The position numbers and the translations under genes are program-made. Positions 52,323-61,572 of a stretch of 64,000 nucleotides of DNA are shown here, one piece after another; the stretch's first letter is position 1, and each line of letters opens with the position of its first letter. The notes below the pieces were generated by a model. It did no database searches and was not told the DNA's origin. It saw only the letters and a program-made list of their open reading frames with translations. The stretch comes from Bifidobacterium miconisargentati. GTDB taxonomy: Bacteria > Actinomycetota > Actinomycetes > Actinomycetales > Bifidobacteriaceae. Location of the stretch: positions 1 through 64,000 of the forward strand of contig NZ_JAHBBJ010000006.1 in the NCBI RefSeq assembly GCF_019331675.1. Reading direction: 5' to 3'.

Positions 52323-53537
52323 ATGCCATACGCAATCGGTCTCAACAGCGGTTCTTCCTTCGATGGCGTCGATGCCGTGCTCATCGAGATCAACCAGGCA
52401 GAGGATGGCAGCGTTCTGCCCCCGAAGTACATCGACGCGCTGTCCATCGACTGGCCGGAGGACATCCAGAAGGAAGTGCTCGCCGCGTTCGACGACACCC
52501 TCGGCATCTTCAAGCTGACCCGTCTCAACTACGTGTGCGGTGCCGTGTTCGCCCAGGCCGCCACCGAACTCATGAAGAAGCACGGCCTCAAGGGCACCGA
52601 CATCGACGTCATCGGCTACGACGGCCAGACCGTCTACCAGGAGCCGCCGGAGCACGATCAGATGAAGGGATACACCCCGGACAAGCCGTTCTACGAGATG
52701 TGGACCAAGTACGGCTACCCGTGCGGCCTGCAGATCGGCGAGCCGGGTGTGGTCTCCGTGCTGACCGACGCGCCCGTGGTCACCCAGTTCCGCAGCGTCG
52801 ACCACACGCTGCAGGGCACCGGAGCCCCGCTCATGCAGTACTTCGACTACGTGCTGTTCCGCAACGTCGGCCCGACCGCGACCCTGAACATCGGCGGCAT
52901 CTCCAACCTCCACCTGGCCTGCGCCGATCGCTCCAAGATGCGCGCCTTCGACTGCGGCCCGGGCAACGTGATGATCGACCAGGCCATGCGCGTCCTGTAC
53001 GGCAAGGAATACGACGCCAACGGCGAGACCGCCGCCCGCGGCACCATCTACCAGCCGATGCTCGACGAGATGCTCGAGCACCCGTTCTTCAAGCGCGGCA
53101 TCCCGCGTTGCGCCTGGAGGCTTGACTTCGGCGCCGAATACACCCAGAAGATGCTCGACAAGTACGCGGACCTGAGCGGCGAGGACAAGCTCTCGACCAT
53201 CACCGCGTTCACCGCCGAAGCCATCGTCCGCGCGTTCAACGAGTTCGTGGTGCCGGCCGGCCTGGGCGTGACCCGCCTGATCGCCTCCGGCGGCGGCGTG
53301 CGCAACGACACCCTGATGAAGATGATCGCCGAACGCCTGCCCGAAGGCGTCAAGCTGGAGACCTCCGACGTCATCGGAGTGCCCCCGCAGTACAAGGAGG
53401 CCATCAAGTTCGCCACCATCGCCTTCTCCACCAAGCGCGGCATCGCCGACAACATCCCGGCCGCCTGCGGCGCCACCCGCTTCGGCATCCTCGGCAAGCT
53501 CGTCCTTCCGCCGAGCCAGGCCAAGCTGACCGACTGA
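52323..53537 (+). CDS. AnmK-family anhydro-sugar kinase
   Basis: The 404-residue protein belongs to the anhydro-N-acetylmuramic acid kinase/levoglucosan kinase family, which opens the 1,6-anhydro ring with ATP to give a 6-phospho sugar. Motifs: NSGSSFDGVDAVL (8-20), GYDGQTVYQEP (98-108), FRSVDHTLQGTGAPL (156-170), TLNIGGISN (187-195) and AFDCGPGNVMIDQAM. The usual SHGQT and DxxxxGQGAPL are changed to YDGQT and DHTLQGTGAPL, so this is a diverged branch and substrate may differ from AnhMurNAc. It lies upstream of a ribose-type ABC importer, so it probably phosphorylates the imported anhydro sugar. Confidence 0.8.
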   Translation: MPYAIGLNSGSSFDGVDAVLIEINQAEDGSVLPPKYIDALSIDWPEDIQKEVLAAFDDTLGIFKLTRLNYVCGAVFAQAATELMKKHGLKGTDIDVIGYDGQTVYQEPPEHDQMKGYTPDKPFYEMWTKYGYPCGLQIGEPGVVSVLTDAPVVTQFRSVDHTLQGTGAPLMQYFDYVLFRNVGPTATLNIGGISNLHLACADRSKMRAFDCGPGNVMIDQAMRVLYGKEYDANGETAARGTIYQPMLDEMLEHPFFKRGIPRCAWRLDFGAEYTQKMLDKYADLSGEDKLSTITAFTAEAIVRAFNEFVVPAGLGVTRLIASGGGVRNDTLMKMIAERLPEGVKLETSDVIGVPPQYKEAIKFATIAFSTKRGIADNIPAACGATRFGILGKLVLPPSQAKLTD

Positions 53538-53553
53538 CATACCTACCACGACG

Positions 53554-53584
53554 GGGGCGGGGTACGAATCCCGCCCCGCCCCTA
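53554..53584 (+). other. GC-rich hairpin between the kinase and ABC genes
   Basis: GGGGGCGGGG and a complementary CCCGCCCC flank a short loop in the 78-bp gap. It lacks a U-tract, so it may stabilise or process the message rather than end it. Confidence 0.4.
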
Positions 53585-53615
53585 TCCCCCACATGCACAA
53601 CGGTTTGGAGCAATC

Positions 53616-55130
53616 ATGACAGAATCGGCATCGCAGGAGCGATTGCTGCTGGAAGCGAAAGGCATCACCAAGCGCTTCCCCGGCGTACTCGCCCTCGACG
53701 GCGTCTCGCTGAGCATCCGTCCCGGCGAGGTCCACGCCCTCATGGGCGAAAACGGCGCCGGCAAATCCACCCTGATGAAAATCATCGGAGGCATCTACCA
53801 GCCCGACGGCGGCGAGCTGCTGCTCAACGGGAAACCCTACACGCCCAAGGGCCCCGCCGACGCGCAAAGCCAAGGCGTCAGCCTCATCCACCAGGAACTC
53901 AACCTCGTGCCCGACCTGACCGTCGCGCAGAACATCTTCCTCGGCCGTGAACCCATGGGCGCCGGTCTGCTCAGCGAGGACAAGGCCGTCAAGCAGGCCA
54001 CCGAGCTGCTGCACCGCATCGGAGTGACGTTCGACGCGAGGACCCTGGTGCGCGACCTTCCCGTCGCCAGCCAGCAGATGGTCGAAATCGCCAAGGCCAT
54101 CTCGTTCGATTCCCAGCTCTTGGTCATGGACGAGCCCACCGCCGCCCTGACCGACCGCGAGGTCGAGGCCCTGTTCAAACTCATCCACGATTTCGTCTCC
54201 CCCACCACTGCGGTGATCTACATCTCCCACCGCATGGAGGAGCTCATGCAGATCTCCGACCGCATCACCGTGTTCCGCGACGGTCGCTTCGTCAAGGAGC
54301 TCAAGACCGAGGACACCAGCCGCGATGAGATCGTGCGCCTCATGGTCGGACGCAAGATCACCGCATATGACCGTCCCGAAAACGTCCGCGACCCTGACGC
54401 CACGCCCACCTTGGAGGTACGCCACATCACCAACGCCATGGTCAAGGACGCCTCGTTCAGCGTCTACCCAGGCGAGATTCTGGGTTTCGGCGGTCTGGCC
54501 GGCGCCGGACGCACCGAGCTGGCAAGGGCAATTATCGGCGCCGACCCGAAGACGAGCGGTGAGATTCTCGTCGACGGCAAACCGGTCACGATCCGCCGTC
54601 CCTCCGACGCAGTGGATGCCGGCATCGCGTACCTGTCCGAGGACCGCAAGCAGTTTGGTCTGGTGCTCGACGAGACCATCAACGACAACGTGGCCATCGC
54701 CTCGCTCAAGGACTTCACCAGCAAAATCGGCCTAATCCGCGATCGAGACATCGCCAAGACCGCGAAGAAGTACATCGGCGCGCTAAGTATCAAGACTCCG
54801 AGCGCCACGCAGCAGGTCAAGAACCTGTCCGGCGGCAACCAGCAGAAAGTCGTCATCGCCAAATGGCTCGCCCGCAACAGCAAGGTGCTCATCTTCGACG
54901 AACCCACCAGAGGCATCGATGTCGGCGCCAAACAGGAGATCTACACGCTGCTCGACCAGCTCGTCCAGGAAGGCCACTGCGTCGTGGTCATCTCCTCCGA
55001 ACTTGAGGAGCTTATCCGTGTGTCCGACCGCATCCTGGTCATGTGCAACGGCTCCATCACCGGCGAACTGAGTCACAAGGAAGCGACCCAGGAACGCATC
55101 ATGGAGCTCGCCACCACCTTCCGCAAATAG
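53616..55130 (+). CDS. Ribose-type ABC transporter, double ATPase subunit
   Basis: The 504-residue protein has two fused ABC ATPase domains, as in RbsA/MglA/XylG. The first has Walker A GENGAGKST (44-52) and Walker B LLVMDEPTAALTD; the second has the degenerate Walker A GLAGAGRTELARA usual in this family, then signature LSGGNQQKV and LIFDEPTRGIDVG. CUT2 importers use one such protein per transporter. It is followed by a permease and a binding protein. The substrate is probably the anhydro sugar used by the kinase upstream. Confidence 0.92.
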   Translation: MTESASQERLLLEAKGITKRFPGVLALDGVSLSIRPGEVHALMGENGAGKSTLMKIIGGIYQPDGGELLLNGKPYTPKGPADAQSQGVSLIHQELNLVPDLTVAQNIFLGREPMGAGLLSEDKAVKQATELLHRIGVTFDARTLVRDLPVASQQMVEIAKAISFDSQLLVMDEPTAALTDREVEALFKLIHDFVSPTTAVIYISHRMEELMQISDRITVFRDGRFVKELKTEDTSRDEIVRLMVGRKITAYDRPENVRDPDATPTLEVRHITNAMVKDASFSVYPGEILGFGGLAGAGRTELARAIIGADPKTSGEILVDGKPVTIRRPSDAVDAGIAYLSEDRKQFGLVLDETINDNVAIASLKDFTSKIGLIRDRDIAKTAKKYIGALSIKTPSATQQVKNLSGGNQQKVVIAKWLARNSKVLIFDEPTRGIDVGAKQEIYTLLDQLVQEGHCVVVISSELEELIRVSDRILVMCNGSITGELSHKEATQERIMELATTFRK

Positions 55131-55201
55131 GTCGGGACACGGAAGCCCCGTCCATCAAGACATATTTCTCAGCACCCAAATCTCAACGTAAGGAACAGAT
55201 C

Positions 55202-56209
55202 ATGTCCACCGTACAGGCCGTCAGCGCACCGGCGAAGAAGCCGGCCCTGCCCCGCCGCATCCCTTCGTCCTCGCTGCAGCAGCTGCTTATCTTCGGCACC
55301 TGGATTGTCCTACTCATCGGATTCTCCATCGCCGACCCGCATTTCATGCGCATGGGCAACATCGTTGCCCTGCTGCTCGCCTCCGCCGTCACCGGCATCC
55401 AGGCGCTCGGCGTGACCTTCACCATCGCCACCGGCGGCATCGACATTACCCCGGGTCTGGGCATGGCCATGACCGGCGTCATCACCGCCATGTGCATGGT
55501 CACCTTCCACCTGCCCATCTGGCTCGCCGTCATCATCGGCATCCTCTCCGGCGCCATCCTCGGCTGGGTCAACGGCCTGCTCATCGCAGGATTCAAGATG
55601 CAGCCCATGATCGCCACGCTGGCCATGATGCTCGTAGCCCAGGGTGCCGCCCTCGTGCTCTCCGGATCCAAGCCCGTCTACACCACCGACGAGGTCGGAT
55701 TCGACCAAATCGCCCGCGGCACCCAGCTGTTCGGCATCCCCAACGCCGTGTGGATTTTCCTCGGCTTGGCCGTCATCTCCTGGATCATCCTCAACAAGAC
55801 CCGTCTTGGCCGCTATGCGCTTGCCATGGGTTCCAACGAGGAGGCCACCCGCATGTCCGGCGTCAACGTACGCCGCTGGAAGTGGGCCATCTACGTGCTC
55901 GCAGGCTCCTACACCGGCCTGTCCGGCGTGGTCATGACCTCCCGCCTGTCCGCCGCCCAGCCCGCCACCGGTTCCGGATACGAGATGTACGCCATCGCCG
56001 CGGCCGTCATCGGCGGCGCATCCCTGGCCGGCGGTCGCGCCTCCATCGTCGGCACCGTGATCGGCGCCCTCATCATCACCACCATCAACAACGGCCTGCA
56101 GATCCTGTCCGTGCCCGACCCCTGGCAGAAGATCTTCCTCGGCATCGTGGTCGTCGCCGCCGTGCTCGTGGACCTCTACCGCCAGCACAACCAGAAGAAA
56201 GTCAAGTGA
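55202..56209 (+). CDS. Ribose-type ABC transporter, permease
   Basis: The 335-residue protein has 8-10 membrane segments. ATGGIDITPGLGMAMTGVI and GRYALAMGSNEEATRMSGVNV mark it as RbsC-type (CUT2). AAGGAA before the ATG at 55202 supports this start; the longer open frame from 55043 overlaps the ATPase gene. It forms the channel with the fused ATPase. Confidence 0.92.
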   Translation: MSTVQAVSAPAKKPALPRRIPSSSLQQLLIFGTWIVLLIGFSIADPHFMRMGNIVALLLASAVTGIQALGVTFTIATGGIDITPGLGMAMTGVITAMCMVTFHLPIWLAVIIGILSGAILGWVNGLLIAGFKMQPMIATLAMMLVAQGAALVLSGSKPVYTTDEVGFDQIARGTQLFGIPNAVWIFLGLAVISWIILNKTRLGRYALAMGSNEEATRMSGVNVRRWKWAIYVLAGSYTGLSGVVMTSRLSAAQPATGSGYEMYAIAAAVIGGASLAGGRASIVGTVIGALIITTINNGLQILSVPDPWQKIFLGIVVVAAVLVDLYRQHNQKKVK

Positions 56210-56365
56210 CCCGCGTCCGGTGGGCCGCTGCTCCTCCGACCCCCACCGGACCTCACCAGTCTCCTTCCCCGCAATTCCTCTCTCCTTTTCCTTCGCTCCG
56301 ACTCACACCAAGCGTCATCACAACCGATTTCGCTGTCCCCTTCCTTGCCCCATAACCGAACACAA

Positions 56366-56393
56366 GGGACGGCCGCGTCGCCGCGGCCGTCCC
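56366..56393 (+). other. GC-rich hairpin between permease and binding-protein genes
   Basis: A perfect 12-bp stem GGGACGGCCGCG (56366-56377) with 56382-56393 and a 4-nt loop lies about 40 bp before the binding-protein gene. There is no U-tract. Such hairpins often protect or separate the message of an abundant binding protein. Confidence 0.5.
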
Positions 56394-56430
56394 ACCAACC
56401 AACCCAACACCTTCCCGAAAGGAAACTTCA

Positions 56431-57408
56431 ATGATGAAGAAGAAGACATTCGCCGCCATCGCCGTAGCCGCCCTGTCCCTCATGCCCCTCGCCGCATGCG
56501 GATCCGGATCTGGATCCGGTTCGGACGGATACGAAATCGCCATGGTAGCCAAGGGCTTCAGCCAGAGCTTCTGGGTCTCCGTGCACAACGGTGCCGACGA
56601 CGCGGCCGCCAAGTACGGTGCCACCGTCACCTTCAACGGCCCCGACAACGACAGCCAGGTCGACAAGCAGGCCGAGATGGTCCAGAACGCCATCAACAAG
56701 TCTCCCGACGCCGTCGCCATCGCACCTCTTGACGAGGCGGCCCTCACCCCGGCCCTGCAAAGCGCCAAGAGCGCCAACATCCCGCTGTTCGCTTTCGACA
56801 CCGCCTTCGAGAAGAACGCCGACCTCATCACCGCATCCGTGAAGACCAGCAATACCGAGGTCGGCAAGGTCGCCGCCGAGAACTTCATTAAACTGCTGGG
56901 AGGCAAGGGCAAGTACGCGGTCATCGCCCACAGCCAAACCGACGCCACCTCCACCGAACGCCGCGACGGCTTCCTCGACTACATGAAGCAGAACGCCCCC
57001 GACATGGAAATGGTCGGCGAGGTTCAGTACTCCAACGCGGACCAGGCCAAGGCGCAGGACATCGCCAGCGCCATCCTGCAGGCCAACCCCGACCTCGACG
57101 GCATCTTCACCACCAATGAGGCCACCGTCGTGGGCGCAGCAACCCCGGTGGAATCCGCTCAGAAGTCCGGCCATAACGTGGTTCTCGTCGGCGTCGACTC
57201 CGGTAAGGCCCAGCAGCAGTACATCCGCGATGGCGTGATTGCCGGTTCTGTCTCTCAGAACCCTTACCAGATCGGATACAAGACCGTCGAGGCGGCGGTC
57301 AAGAGCCTCAAGGGTGAAAAGGTCGAGAAGTCCGTTGACTCCGGCTGCTTCTGGTACGACGCCACCAACATCGACGACGCCGATGTTCAGCAGGCCATGT
57401 ACGACTGA
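56431..57408 (+). CDS. Ribose-type ABC transporter, substrate-binding lipoprotein
   Basis: The 325-residue protein has a lipoprotein signal (MMKKKTFAAIAVAALSLMPL, lipobox LAAC at about 20-23), so it is anchored outside. The rest is a RbsB-type periplasmic-binding protein: YEIAMVAKGFSQSFWVSVHN, AIAPLDEAALTPAL, VLVGVDSGKAQQQYIRDG. It delivers the sugar to the permease. GAAAGGAAACTTC precedes the ATG. It ends the operon kinase, ATPase, permease, binding protein. Confidence 0.92.
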   Translation: MMKKKTFAAIAVAALSLMPLAACGSGSGSGSDGYEIAMVAKGFSQSFWVSVHNGADDAAAKYGATVTFNGPDNDSQVDKQAEMVQNAINKSPDAVAIAPLDEAALTPALQSAKSANIPLFAFDTAFEKNADLITASVKTSNTEVGKVAAENFIKLLGGKGKYAVIAHSQTDATSTERRDGFLDYMKQNAPDMEMVGEVQYSNADQAKAQDIASAILQANPDLDGIFTTNEATVVGAATPVESAQKSGHNVVLVGVDSGKAQQQYIRDGVIAGSVSQNPYQIGYKTVEAAVKSLKGEKVEKSVDSGCFWYDATNIDDADVQQAMYD

Positions 57409-57472
57409 TTGTTCCGCCAGTATTCGCTTAGATTTCTCCTCCACGGAGAAAGCATGGTCTAGGACGAACATG

Positions 57473-57526
57473 GAATAAGACTGCGGGGTCATGAATCGCT
57501 TGATTCATGACCCCGCAGTCTTATTC
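57473..57526. terminator. Bidirectional terminator (25-bp stem)
   Basis: A perfect 25-bp stem (57473-57497 with 57502-57526) with a 4-nt loop has AATAA on one side and TTATT on the other, between two convergent genes. It ends both the ABC operon and the zinc-ribbon gene. Confidence 0.85.
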
Positions 57527-57585
57527 TGTTCGGTTCAGCTGAAGCCAGATAAATATGCCTTCACCGAGCACTATCTTCGGTCTGG

Positions 57586-59793
57586 TCAGGATTCCTGTTT
57601 TTCGAAGGTGGTCTCCTGTTGTGATTCGAGGTTGGTGATGGCGTCCCTGGGCAGGGGTCCGTTGGATGGGGTGTCGTAGGAGAGCCAGCCGCGGGCGTGG
57701 TCGGTCATGAGGGACGCCTCGGATCCCTTGGGATGCCAGGCGAACGAGCCGCAGGGGATCAGTCCGGTGGCGTCGCCGTTATCACCTTCCGTGATCGTGT
57801 AGTCTTCGCAATCCATGGTGTAGGTGCCGTCGTCCTTCGCGGTCAGGTTGGTGAATTTGCCGGTGAACTTGGTGGGGCCGCCTCCCATGCCGCCGGGGTT
57901 GTAGACTCCCGCGAACGTGCCGTCCGCCTTGATGACCATGGCTGAATGCCAGGTGCCCATCGGCGGCTGCATCATGTAGGTGCCGGCGAGTCGGGCCATG
58001 GCCTGGTCGTCCTGCTTGGTCTCCGCCTCCGCGGAACCGGCACCCTCTGTCTTCGTCTCGGTTTTGGTCTTGGCCTTGTCGACGGTGGTGCCGTCGATGA
58101 GGGTCCAGTCCACGGGTTTCTCGACGAGGTAGTAGACGTTGCTCTTGTTGGGCGCGTCCTTGAAGGCCACGGCCTTGCCCGCGTAGCTTGGAATGAACGA
58201 CTTCGAGAAGTCGGTGTACTTCGCATTGTCGCGTCGGATGATGTAGGGCCGGTCCTTGTCGGGCGTGTACGTGGTCTTTCCGTCGAAGTAGCCGTCGGAT
58301 TCGAGGGTCTTGAGGTTGGCGTCGACGGGCATGTAGAGCAGGAATTCGTCCGGCTTGTAGGTCAGTCCGGTGCTGGTGCCCATGCCGTCGGCCACGGTGC
58401 CGTTGTCGCAGTGGTATCCCATGACGCCGCCGCCTGAGTAGAACACGGTGTCCCCACAGGAGGGGAATCCGTCGCCGGCGTGCAGTTCGAAGCCGCCGGT
58501 GTCGCCGGAGATGAGGTAGTTCGCCATCGCCTGGCCGGTGAAGCTGTCGTCGGTCTTGTTGCTGGGAGCGCATCCGGCGGGCGGGTTCTGCGAGTAGGGG
58601 CACAGGTTGAGGGTCGTATCGGTGTCCTTGCCCGTCATCCCGATCTTGCCGCTGGGGATGGTGCGTCCCGTGTCGTCAGGATCCTGTTCCAGGGTGAGGC
58701 AGTCTCCGCCGTCCGTACAGTATTCGCCGGCGAGGCGGTAGGCGTTGACCGCGACCGTACCCCAGCCGTCCTCGTTCCTGGTGAGCACGTCGTATCGTTT
58801 GGATGCGTCGACGCCGTAGTAGAGGGTCACGTCCTTGACGTCGGTCTTCAAACCGATGGCTGGGTTGGCGCCCACCACTTTGCCGAGGTATTGGCGGCTG
58901 GAGAAGCGGGGCTCCATGGTTACCGTGTACCCCTTGTCCTCGAGTTCGCTTTGCGCGTCGTTCATGTCCTGTCCGGCGATCTCGACCGGGATGCCCTCGC
59001 CTTCGACGCCGACTCCCAGGTGGATGCCGTCCTCGACGTCGGTGACCGGGTCTCCGTCGGCGGGCGTGGTGATGGCCACGTGGCCGGGCTTGTCGGAGAC
59101 GACCTCGTGTTCGGTGACGGTCACGCCCATGGTCGACAGGGATTGTTCAGCCTGGCTGGCGGTCATGCCGACCGTGCCCTGGGGCACGCCGGGACCGGCG
59201 GATTCGAGGACCGTGACCGGCTGGCCCGGGGAGACCCTGTCCCCGGCCTTCACGCCGTCGAGCCCCAGGTAGGAGCCTTTCTTCGCCCCGTCGTACTGCT
59301 TCTTCCTGACGACCTTGAACCCTCGTCCCTCCAATTGCGACACCGCGTCGGACGCGGTCTTCACGCTGATCTCGGGCACGGTCTTCGGTCCGAACACGTT
59401 CCACGCCGCGACGCCGGCCACGACCACGCATATGGCGAGCACCGCCGCCAGGATCGCGATGATGATCGCGCGCCTGCGGTCCGGCCTCACGGATGCGACG
59501 GCCGTCGCATCCCCCGTCCCGTCGGATACGGGCGCGGGCTCAGGCGTCCCGCCCATGGGCGGCATGGGTACCGGTCCCGGAACCGCGGTCGCGGGACCGC
59601 CATGCGATGGCGGTGCCGGCATGTCATGCAGTGTGCGGGTGTCCCCGCCGGGTTCCGTCTGCGGCCCGGCCCCGGTAGGGGCCGCAGACTTCGCTGACGG
59701 CTGGGATGGCGCGGTGTCCAGTGGCGCGCCGCACATGATGCAGTGCTTCGAGTCCGGCTCGTTGCCGGCCCCGCATTCGGTGCAGTATCTCAT
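57586..59793 (-). CDS. Zinc-ribbon membrane protein with PASTA-like repeats
   Basis: The 735-residue protein starts with a zinc ribbon (C4-x2-C7 and C18-x2-C21: YCTECGAGNEPDSKHCIMCG), a Pro-rich linker (about 25-105), a membrane segment (about 109-133) and outside, two or three PASTA-like domains (about 140-340: DAVSQLEGRGFKVV, then VGMTASQAEQSLSTMGV and AQSELEDKGYTVTME). The remaining 400 residues are beta-rich and not recognised; DDGTYTMDCEDYTI lies near the end. PASTA domains bind cell-wall muropeptides in kinases and PBPs. Here no kinase domain is present. AAAGGAAG before the ATG at 59793 sets this start. Confidence 0.78.
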   Translation of the reverse strand: MRYCTECGAGNEPDSKHCIMCGAPLDTAPSQPSAKSAAPTGAGPQTEPGGDTRTLHDMPAPPSHGGPATAVPGPVPMPPMGGTPEPAPVSDGTGDATAVASVRPDRRRAIIIAILAAVLAICVVVAGVAAWNVFGPKTVPEISVKTASDAVSQLEGRGFKVVRKKQYDGAKKGSYLGLDGVKAGDRVSPGQPVTVLESAGPGVPQGTVGMTASQAEQSLSTMGVTVTEHEVVSDKPGHVAITTPADGDPVTDVEDGIHLGVGVEGEGIPVEIAGQDMNDAQSELEDKGYTVTMEPRFSSRQYLGKVVGANPAIGLKTDVKDVTLYYGVDASKRYDVLTRNEDGWGTVAVNAYRLAGEYCTDGGDCLTLEQDPDDTGRTIPSGKIGMTGKDTDTTLNLCPYSQNPPAGCAPSNKTDDSFTGQAMANYLISGDTGGFELHAGDGFPSCGDTVFYSGGGVMGYHCDNGTVADGMGTSTGLTYKPDEFLLYMPVDANLKTLESDGYFDGKTTYTPDKDRPYIIRRDNAKYTDFSKSFIPSYAGKAVAFKDAPNKSNVYYLVEKPVDWTLIDGTTVDKAKTKTETKTEGAGSAEAETKQDDQAMARLAGTYMMQPPMGTWHSAMVIKADGTFAGVYNPGGMGGGPTKFTGKFTNLTAKDDGTYTMDCEDYTITEGDNGDATGLIPCGSFAWHPKGSEASLMTDHARGWLSYDTPSNGPLPRDAITNLESQQETTFEKQES

Positions 59794-59907
59794 CGGGTTC
59801 TTCCTTTCCTCTCTCCCGGGGAGCCGGCGATGCCGACGCACACCGTTCTAGCCGATATGCGGCCGGCGAAACGCCGGTTCCCGCGGGGAATCATTGGTTT
59901 TCGCCGG

Positions 59908-60468
59908 TCAGTGGCTGGTGGTGTTCGGGTAGGTCACGTCGAATCCGTCTGGCGTGACGTGCAGGCGTCCGCCGGTGTCGGGAACGAGCGTGGCCAGGTG
60001 CAGGAATATGTCGAGCAGTTCCGGGCCTCCCGCGTCCAGGGCGTTGAGGGCGCTGGCGAACAGGTGATGGTATTCCTGGTTGCAGCCGAATTCCTTGCTG
60101 CCGCCGCGCACGTGCACGGACACGAACACGCGCCGCATGGATTCGAGCGCGAACCGCCAATGAAGCGGAGTCGCATCGGCGAGCAGGCGTATGCGCTGGT
60201 CGAGCGTGAACCAGCGTCCCCCGAACCGGGGGCTGAACAGGATCATCCACGCCGGTTCCATGTCGTAGTCGTATCGTTCGATCGGTTCGACGTTCCGGCT
60301 CCGGTTGCGCATGGTCATCCGGTGCGTGAGATACGGGCGCACCCGCGAATACAGGGGATGTCCGGTGATCTGCCGGATCGTGTCCCGGTCCGTCAGCCCG
60401 TCGCGCAGCAGCTGGTCCAGGAGCGGGGTCTCGTCGAGTGTGTCCATTGCCGTGTCCTTGTCGTTCAT
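59908..60468 (-). CDS. Uncharacterised protein, second of an overlapping pair
   Basis: The 186-residue protein overlaps the upstream gene by ATGA, so the two are coupled. It contains MEPAWMILFSPRFGGRWFTL and ends in a beta-rich segment (GGRLHVTPDGFDVTYPN). No signal peptide or membrane segment is seen. I do not recognise a family. The GGAAGAA upstream of the ATG supports the start. A longer open frame (to 61251) overlaps the upstream gene in another frame and is not a real extension. Confidence 0.65.
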   Translation of the reverse strand: MNDKDTAMDTLDETPLLDQLLRDGLTDRDTIRQITGHPLYSRVRPYLTHRMTMRNRSRNVEPIERYDYDMEPAWMILFSPRFGGRWFTLDQRIRLLADATPLHWRFALESMRRVFVSVHVRGGSKEFGCNQEYHHLFASALNALDAGGPELLDIFLHLATLVPDTGGRLHVTPDGFDVTYPNTTSH

Positions 60469-61463
60469 GAGTTCTTCCTTCCTGTGGTGCGGTCCTGTGT
60501 TTCGTCCGAATCGTGGCTTTGCGGGGTTCCGTTGCCGGTATCGGCGTATCCCGCCTGTTCCCGGTCGCACCGGTCCAGCAACGTGCGGATGTGCAAACCA
60601 CGGAGACGCCCGTCCCCGAGGAGCCGCGCGTGGTTTCCGTCGGCCCATGCGGCGAGCGGTTCCCCGCAGTCCAGTGGCCGCATCCGTTTCCACTCGCTCT
60701 TGGCCGGGGGTGTGCCTCGCCTGCCGGTGGCCCGGGCATGCGCGCAGCGGCGGCATACGGGTTCGATCCAGCGTCCCGCGCTGGCGCGTACCCGGTATTG
60801 GGAGCCGCATCGGATGCACGTGCATGTCGAGAGCGTCTCGTACAGGTCCAGCAGTTCGCGCATGAGCCCGGCCAGGTCCATCCATCGTGCGGGGCGTTCC
60901 AGGCCGGTGGTCCAGTCGATCGGGTCGTCGTCGAACAGGACGCGCAGGCCGCCCCATTTCTCCTTGACCTGGTCGATGCCGAACCCGCGCAAACCGAGGT
61001 CGATGACCTGCTGCATGTCGTCCATGAGTTCGGGACCGAAGCGGATCATCCATCCCCGTGGCATGTCCGCCAGCGGCCCGGCCCACGGGCGCCTGCGGCG
61101 GGTCGCGCGGCGCAGGGTCGCGTACCGGAATCGCGGGTCGGCGGCCAGCAGCCGCATGGCCGTGGCTTCGTCCGGTGGAATATGGACGTTCGGTTGGAAA
61201 CCGAGATCGAGCGCGTGGCGGGCGATCAGGTGCAGGTACCGGTCCGTGCACGCGATCATCTTGCGCCGGTCGTGCGGGCTGATTCCCAGATACGATTCGC
61301 CCAACGCCAACCGGGCCCGGTCCGAGGCGTCGGCCGCCTTCACGTCGCCTCGGGCAAGGGCTTCAGCCGATCCGGCGATCAGCATGGCGTGCAGCATGAC
61401 GAACGTGTCGTCCAGCCGTGTCCTGAGCTTCGCGTCGGACAGTTCGACCATGTCGCGCGACAT
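60465..61463 (-). CDS. Uncharacterised protein with CxxC...CxxC zinc-finger-like region
   Basis: The 332-residue protein has a helical N-terminal part (about 1-110), then MPRGWMIRFGPELMDDMQQV and VKEKWGGLRVLFDD, followed by CTCIRCGSQYRVR and VCRRCAHA. The KEKFGGLR-plus-CxxCG-plus-CxxC pattern is one I recall from small phage- and toxin-associated hypothetical proteins; its function is not known to me. AGGAGG lies about 6 bp before the ATG. It is coupled to the next gene by a 4-bp overlap. Confidence 0.7.
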   Translation of the reverse strand: MSRDMVELSDAKLRTRLDDTFVMLHAMLIAGSAEALARGDVKAADASDRARLALGESYLGISPHDRRKMIACTDRYLHLIARHALDLGFQPNVHIPPDEATAMRLLAADPRFRYATLRRATRRRRPWAGPLADMPRGWMIRFGPELMDDMQQVIDLGLRGFGIDQVKEKWGGLRVLFDDDPIDWTTGLERPARWMDLAGLMRELLDLYETLSTCTCIRCGSQYRVRASAGRWIEPVCRRCAHARATGRRGTPPAKSEWKRMRPLDCGEPLAAWADGNHARLLGDGRLRGLHIRTLLDRCDREQAGYADTGNGTPQSHDSDETQDRTTGRKNS

Positions 61464-61572
61464 GGTCCAATCCTCCTGCCCCAGTCCAATCGAGATTCCG
61501 AGGACCTCCCGCTCCCACGGGCGGAACTCGCCCGTCCTGGAATCGGCCGGCTCATGGCCCGCGTGTATTGCT

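Noticed and set aside
52284..54425. Minus-strand open frame of 713 codons
   Set aside because: Antisense to the kinase and ABC ATPase genes; Gly/Val/Asp/His-rich, no motif.
59908..61251. Single 447-codon gene instead of an overlapping pair
   Set aside because: The first 260 codons overlap the 60465-61463 gene in another frame and are Arg/Pro-rich. Only the last 186 codons, from the ATG at 60468 with a ribosome binding site, look coding.
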